From assembly GCA_902788995.1 (NCBI GenBank), contig CADAMO010000002.1:1-64000 (forward strand): a stretch of DNA of 64,000 nucleotides, in the 5' to 3' direction. This DNA is from Oscillospiraceae bacterium (lineage in GTDB: Bacteria; Bacillota; Clostridia; Oscillospirales; Acutalibacteraceae). Each line of letters begins with the position of its first letter. Position 1 is the stretch's first letter. Under the pieces are notes generated by a model, which searched no databases, was not told where the DNA came from, and worked only from the letters and a program-made list of their open reading frames with translations. Made by a program: the position numbers and the translations under genes. Below, one piece after another: positions 60,201-64,000 of the stretch.

Positions 60201-61078
60201 TTGTTGAGGCCGTTTTCCACGAAGAGTCTGGAGATATAAAAGACGTTTTCGTTACTGTTTTTGGCGTAGCAGGCGTTGAAGATGTGCGGGTAGCCGTATT
60301 TTTTCTTCAGCCCCACCACAAATTCCGCGATCTCCCTGTCCCGGGGCAGAATGCCGAAATTGCCGTCGGCGCAGTAGACGTAGTCGATCTTGTGCTTCGC
60401 GCACCACTCGATCTCCGCGAAGACCTTTTCCAGCGGAAAACAGCGGATCTTGCCGGTAAAGCACCAGTCGCAGTAGGCGCACTGGTAGGGGCAGCCCCGG
60501 TTGGTTTCGATGGTGATGCAGAAATCCACCCCGGGGGAGGCTTCCAGAATTTCGTCAAAATACCCCAGCAGATAGGGGGAGGGGTAATCCAGCTCCGGGT
60601 CGGGTTCTTTGCGGGTAAAGCGCAGCGCGCCGTTTTCCCGGTAGGCGACGTTGGGCACGTCGGAAAGATCACCGTCCCGGTCCAGCGCCAGCAGCAGCTC
60701 CTTGAAGGGGCGTTCCCCCTCGCCCAGCATAAAGACGTCCGCGTAAGGGTACCGCTCCGCCAGCGGCTGCTGTTCGGAGATATCGTGGCCGCCGAAAACG
60801 ATCAGGCAGTCGGGATATTTTTCCCGCAGGGCGGCGGCCAGCAGGCGGTTGTATTCCGCCGTCCACATATAGCAGGTGAACGCCACAACGTCGGGATCGA
60901 CCAGCTTGGCCAGCGCCTCGTCGATGGGGTCGCGCTTCCAGATCATGCCGGCGCAGCGGTAGGAAGACGCGATCCGCCCGTCCGCCCATGCGTACGCCGC
61001 AAGGCAGCCGGATGCGTAAGGCAGATATTCTGATTTGCCGACCGATTTGTTCGCCAGAACAAAATACACGTTTTTCAC
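57218..61078 (-). CDS. Double-module B12-binding radical SAM protein (modules B1-B2)
   Basis: 1286 aa, twice the length of module A. Residues 1-638 and 640-1286 each repeat the whole architecture. B1: YLPYASGCLAAYAWADG, GGHDISEQQP, ETNRGCPYQCAYCDWC (about 194-202), ELILGLPGETKESFCRGVC, ending RVMLFGKKKGEP. B2: YFPYAVGCIQAYCMQDE, GGHSISADGA, ESNRGCPNSCSFCDWS (about 835-842), ELIIGLPGETYDSFCDGL, ending ARETVWYGRNRRETD. The join reads VLNKKNVTVTYPARKKVYFI and shows no stop or start remnant. The cluster cysteines are intact in both. The start overlaps the GT2 gene by 4 bp (ATGA). A fused pair suggests two successive reactions on one substrate or a fixed heterodimer. Confidence 0.85.
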   Translation of the reverse strand: MKNVYFVLANKSVGKSEYLPYASGCLAAYAWADGRIASSYRCAGMIWKRDPIDEALAKLVDPDVVAFTCYMWTAEYNRLLAAALREKYPDCLIVFGGHDISEQQPLAERYPYADVFMLGEGERPFKELLLALDRDGDLSDVPNVAYRENGALRFTRKEPDPELDYPSPYLLGYFDEILEASPGVDFCITIETNRGCPYQCAYCDWCFTGKIRCFPLEKVFAEIEWCAKHKIDYVYCADGNFGILPRDREIAEFVVGLKKKYGYPHIFNACYAKNSNENVFYISRLFVENGLNKAITLAYQTLCDEALKNIGRQNFTVEAFSDLIKRYNDVGIPTYTELILGLPGETKESFCRGVCQLVEAGQHNAMTVYDCQVFPNALMGNPAYIARHGIKTEHVKLSCIHVSPNVENEIFEYVDMVVQTNTMSYDEMLDALMFVMFVQCFHHIGMLRFFAVYLRRELHVSYYDFYSSLVRFAEEADGTFLHEMLHRFRAWGADLSKGEWAYVNETFGDVGWYFDEGLFMEIAAHFDRFWEEIRPFLAGFGADPAVFNELCRYQKFAIRLPGQKKETARFAYDFYTYFATADPTGYPPLEKRTTELTVAIPDPVDNWFDYGIRVMLFGKKKGEPIRVLNKKNVTVTYPARKKVYFIQANSMYGSDKKTVYFPYAVGCIQAYCMQDEAIADAYAFQKIIYYRKPIRELVDELDNPYMVMFSCSVWNAEYDKAAAAAVKARYPDCYVAFGGHSISADGAFLTQYPFIDFLIHRFGEEPTADLMRALRSGSPLAEIPNISYRDKDGTVRTTAYAPQTGTDYPSPYLTGVFDDLLEDDVSFSALLESNRGCPNSCSFCDWSSLKSKVRLFPMERVKAEIDWFVRNKIEFVYCADANFCLFSRDAEIMDYVAESKKQYGYPKIFRVFFTKNKFDFVFDIGKKLVENGLDKAMTVSFQSMNPEVLANVGRKNISTEDFRRLMLRYNENRISTYSELIIGLPGETYDSFCDGLCAMLENGQHFAVNAYPCELLPNSEMGQPWYINKHKIKSIRIPFHVIHSSAQEQEDEITEYGDYIVATYSMDETDWVRSNVFSNYVQGLHNLGLLRAVAIYCRYALEYPYVSFYRDLIEYSRQAPDSLLGLLHDAIYKLCQGVLEQKNAFAAPLQNTDGLLWGFDEILFLKAYTDLPRFYREVKQWIENRFGASPILDALFAYQYDVIKKIDQEQISIVSDYDFYDFFNQIYKNDPVTLEKKQIRLTVQDPAPVSSFAQLARETVWYGRNRRETDYSSSHYTPTTGFDTIL

Positions 61079-61800
61079 TGTGACGACTCCGTTGTGAGCT
61101 TTTTTGTATCCGTAAAACGGATTTTCAGGATCATATAATAGTAGAGCAGTGCCGCGGCGAAGGTCCGGTGAGAGCGTCCTTCTTCTCTCGCGACGTTTTT
61201 GGTGGGCACCTCCAGAAACCGGACGCCCAGCCGCAGGGGTTTGAAGACCATCTCCGTCAGCATCTCAAAGCCGCTGCGGTCCCAGCGGATCCGGCGGTAG
61301 AGGGAGACGGGGGCGATCTGCGTGGGGTTGGTGAATTCCGTCAGATCGGAGCGGTACAGCGCCCGGAAGCAGGCCTGGGAGAACCGGTTGAGGATCCGTT
61401 TAACCAGCCCGTAGTCCGCAAAGCCCTCCGGGTGGAGGAAGCGGCTGATCTTGACGACGGCGTCCGGGTTTTCTTGCGAGAGCCGCAGCATCTCCGGAAA
61501 GGAGGCGATATCGGTCGCCTCGTCCGCGCTCCAAACCACCATGTGGGTCCCCTGCACTTCCCGGATCGCCGTCCGGATCGCGTCGCCGAAGCCTTTGCCG
61601 GGCTGATACAGCCAGCGGCAGCCGGGGCGGGCGCAGAGCTTTTTCACGGTATCCCGGCAGGCGTCGGAGCAGCTTTTGGCCAGGACGAACAGGTATTCGC
61701 AGGCGGCGCCGTAAGCGTCAAGTTTATGAAAGGTCCTTTCCAGTGAAAATGTCTCGTCAACGGCGCAGATGACAATGGAAAGGCGGTAGGTGTCAGGCAT
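61075..61800 (-). CDS. Family 2 glycosyltransferase (dolichol-phosphate mannose synthase-like)
   Basis: 241 aa; the start at 61800 lies inside the end of the upstream radical SAM gene. The GT-A fold is seen in RLSIVICAVDETFSLERTFH, WLYQPGKGFGDAIRTAIREV and VVWSADEATDIASFPEML; the usual DxD is replaced by ADEATD. There is no membrane anchor until LLYYYMILKIRF near the C-terminus. The DPM1-like group makes polyprenyl-phosphate sugars, the donors used by GT-C enzymes, which would suit the set-3 membrane proteins here. It overlaps both neighbours (8 and 4 bp). Confidence 0.85.
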   Translation of the reverse strand: MPDTYRLSIVICAVDETFSLERTFHKLDAYGAACEYLFVLAKSCSDACRDTVKKLCARPGCRWLYQPGKGFGDAIRTAIREVQGTHMVVWSADEATDIASFPEMLRLSQENPDAVVKISRFLHPEGFADYGLVKRILNRFSQACFRALYRSDLTEFTNPTQIAPVSLYRRIRWDRSGFEMLTEMVFKPLRLGVRFLEVPTKNVAREEGRSHRTFAAALLYYYMILKIRFTDTKKLTTESSQ

Positions 61801-63704
61801 GGGCGTCCGCCTCCCGGATCTCGGAGGTATACAGGTATTTCCCGCCCCGCCGGCCGTACCAGACCAGCTCGCGGGCGTAGGTCGCCCAGTCGGCGCAGAC
61901 GTAGGGCTCTTCCACCGTATAGGCGACGGGCCGTTCCACCAACCGGCAGGGCTCGTTCAGGATCAGGGACGCGAAATAGGGCTTCCACAGATGATTGCCC
62001 GTGAACCGCCGTTTTTGCCCATCGGCAGATTTGATGACGAAAGCCTGATATGCCAGCAGCTCTTTTCGGAACGCCTCGTCCGGAAGATACCGGGAAAGGA
62101 AACGGTCCGCGCCGGCATAGAAGGCGTCCTTTTCGTAAACCGTGCGCAGAAAGGCGTATTCCTCAAAGGTCCACGTCACGTCCCCGAAGCGGGGGTCGGA
62201 CATCACCGCGCCGGATTTCCCTTCAATGATGCCGTCGAACTGCCGCTGCAGCTCGCTGAACACCCCGTCGGGATCCCGCAGCAGAAACGCCAGCAGGTCG
62301 GAATAGAAATCCACGTAGCGCACGCCGCGTTCAAAATAGAGATACAGTGCCGGCAATTGCAGCAGCCCCAGATGATGGAAGCAGGAGACGCAGGCGGAAA
62401 ACAGCGCGCACTGCTTCCAGTCCTCTTCGGACATGGAGCAGGTGGAGGTGACGATATGGGAGTATTCCTGTACCTCGTCCGTCGCGGAGATCTGCGCGTG
62501 GGGCTGGTTCAGCGGAATGGTCGTATAACCGATTTTGTATTTTTCGAGATATTCCTTTTTCCCCATGCCGTAGCCGACATTCGCACAGGTGTACCAGCAG
62601 CGAAATGTGCTGTCCTTTTTCCAGCAGCTCTTCCACGCCGTCGTAAAAGCTCTGTTTCGTCTCTCCGGGCATGCCGAGGATCAGCTCCGTATAGGTGGGG
62701 ATCCCCGCCTCGATATAGCGTTTCAGCAGCGTCCGGTAAAAATCCAGGCTGATATTGGCGCGGCCGATGTTGGCCTGCGCCTCCTCGCTCATGGTCTGGA
62801 AGGATAGCGTGGCCGCCTTGCACAGGCCCACCCGGTTGAGCTTTTCCGTGATGCGGAAGACCCGTTCGAAGGAGCCCTTGGCGTAGGAGGTCTGTAATTT
62901 TTTCGGGTAACCCGTGCGCTCCCGCAGGGCCAGTACGTAGTCCACGATCTCCTCATCCCGGGGGAACATGCCGAAATTGGCGTCCGCCAGCCCGAGGAAT
63001 TCCATTTTGTGGGCCGCCACCCATTCCAGATCCGCATAGACCCGTTCCAGCGGGAACAGACGTACCCGGGCGGTGGAGGTGGCCCAGCTGCAATAGGCGC
63101 AGCGGTTGGGGCAGCCGCGGGAGGTCTCGATCACCGGCACGAATTCAATATCCGGGTGTTCCCGCAGCAGCCGGTCGTAGAAGCCGGACTGGAAGGGGGA
63201 GGGGAAATCGAACTCCTTCGCCGTGATGAGGGGGGTCATAACGGGGCCCTCTGCTCCGCGGAAGGACAGGCAGTTGACGTCTTCCAGCGGCGTGCCGTCC
63301 CGCAGCGCCCGCAGCAGCCGCAAGAACGGGACCTCGCCTTCGCCGTGGATCAGCACGTCCACAAAGGGGCATTCCGCCAGAACGGAATCGTCGTCCGGGA
63401 TCTGCGGCCCGCCGAACAGAACGGTGCAGGCGGGGAAACGGTCCTTGATCTTTTTTGCCAGCACCTTGTTGTATTCCATGTTCCACATGTAGCAGGAAAA
63501 ACCCACCAAAAAAGGATCCACGATCCGTGCGAGAACGTCGTCGGTGTTCTCCCGCAGAACGAAGATCCCTGTCAGATCAAAGCTGTCTTCAATATCCGGA
63601 AACGCCCAGGCATAAGAAGCCAGAGCCCCGATCCCGTACGGCAGATTGACGGAATTGGCGCTCATATACGTCGGCTGGAAAAGAAAAACATGTTTCTTTG
63701 ACAT
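61793..63704 (-). pseudogene. B12-binding radical SAM gene with frameshift (module C)
   Basis: The first frame (63704 down to about 62590) encodes a module-A-like N-terminus: NLPYGIGALASYAWAF, FGGPQIPDDDSVLAE, ETSRGCPNRCAYCSWA (cluster about residue 197), ELILGMPGETKQSFYDGVEE, LLEKGQHISLLVHLC. The homology then continues in another frame as NVGYGMGKKEYLEKYKIGY through ARELVWYGRRGGKYL to 61793. In paralogs the Cys and Met of this stretch are 24 nt apart; here only 19 nt, so 5 nt (or 2) seem missing near 62570-62590. Total length 1912 bp equals a 637-aa protein. It may be a true recent pseudogene, two split proteins, or a sequence error. GCGGAGGACAAA precedes the start; a strong promoter lies upstream. 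Confidence 0.8.
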
Positions 63705-63751
63705 TTTGTCCTCCGCAGATTATCGGAAACAAGGGTATAAATATTTATTTT

Positions 63752-63780
63752 ATTTTATCATAATAATGGCTTATTGTCAA
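63752..63780 (-). promoter_or_regulatory. Promoter of the leftward radical SAM/glycosyltransferase operon
   Basis: Minus strand TTGACA (63780-63775) and TAAAAT (63757-63752), 17 bp spacing, 48 bp before the start. Confidence 0.85.
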
Positions 63781-63882
63781 ATCCTTTTTCCTCCCTGTGT
63801 GTGCGGGTGCGTCTTTGAGAGATTGCTCTGAAAAATCATTTTCGATGATCCGATGGCGCACCTGAAACAGGTCAAAAATCGC

Positions 63883-63911
63883 TTGACTGGTCTATATGTC
63901 TATGATAAACT
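63883..63911 (+). promoter_or_regulatory. Rightward promoter near the window end
   Basis: TTGACT (63883-63888) and TAAACT (63906-63911), 17 bp spacing; drives the gene that begins at 63995. Confidence 0.6.
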
Positions 63912-63994
63912 AAATAATGAATCAGTATATAATTCACAGCAGTTGATTCTGATTTGTCAAGTCTGTTATGTAATAGAAAATGGAGATTTGATCG

Positions 63995-64000
63995 ATGCAG
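63995..64000 (+). CDS. Start of a rightward gene cut by the window edge
   Basis: ATGCAG follows TGGAGATTTGATCG, a good ribosome site, and a promoter 85 bp upstream. Nothing of the product can be told. Confidence 0.45.

Noticed and set aside
58799..61033. 744-codon frame opposite the double radical SAM gene
   Set aside because: Shadow frame; the minus strand shows two complete radical SAM modules.

Overview
The window looks like a chromosome segment of an anaerobic gut or rumen Firmicute, most likely an Oscillospirales/Ruminococcaceae-type clostridium. This is inferred from a dockerin-tailed CotH protein, cysteine-rich tandem-repeat surface proteins, a fused AroE-AroK, AGGAGG-type ribosome binding sites, TTGACA/TATAAT promoters and high GC. 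No rRNA, tRNA, CRISPR array or insertion-sequence transposase was recognised.

Region 1 (1-12.7 kb) is a secretome block. It holds an unusual in-frame M32-peptidase/GH2 chimera running off the left edge, then a rightward run of exported proteins (sialate O-acetylesterase-like, zinc-ribbon membrane protein, small secreted protein, CotH-dockerin). A leftward group follows (secreted glycosidase-like protein, LCAT-like esterase, metallophosphoesterase), then a lipoprotein. Region 2 (12.7-20.9 kb) is a mosaic. It has a RelB/YafQ toxin-antitoxin pair between two ~210-230 bp direct repeats, a radical SAM/SPASM enzyme translationally coupled to a DUF805 membrane protein with three VYGPP repeats, a neutral-ceramidase-like hydrolase, an EEP-family phosphatase, an orphan TrpB2 and a GNAT enzyme.

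Region 3 (20.9-30.4 kb) encodes the whole shikimate pathway and both aromatic branches in one direction: pheA, aroB, aroC, aroE-aroK fusion, aroQ, aroA, tyrA, aroF. Every long gap between these genes is filled by repeats. Regions 1-3 carry two repeat families: tandem arrays always of period 7 bp but with different unit sequences, and REP-like palindromes starting GTAGC(A/G)CG whose stems vary with compensating changes. Neither family was seen to the right of about 29.3 kb.

Region 4 (30.4-37.7 kb) is one giant secreted protein (about 2266 aa) with InlB-type repeats and about 20 three-cysteine repeats. Region 5 (37.8-63.7 kb) is a large locus of mixed base composition. It contains four homologous B12-binding radical SAM modules (one gene at the left, a fused double-module protein and a frameshifted copy at the right) and a fifth, more distant B12 radical SAM protein. 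Also present are a DegT aminotransferase, an SGNH hydrolase, a NodU/TobZ-type carbamoyltransferase, an SxtJ-DUF5989 fusion, a GT2 glycosyltransferase and seven polytopic membrane proteins in three paralogous sets, one of which resembles GT-C glycosyltransferases. The likeliest reading is a pathway that builds, carbamoylates and exports an unusual surface glycan or glycolipid with methylated or rearranged sugars or lipids; this locus and the VYGPP/SPASM pair are the best candidates for undescribed biology.
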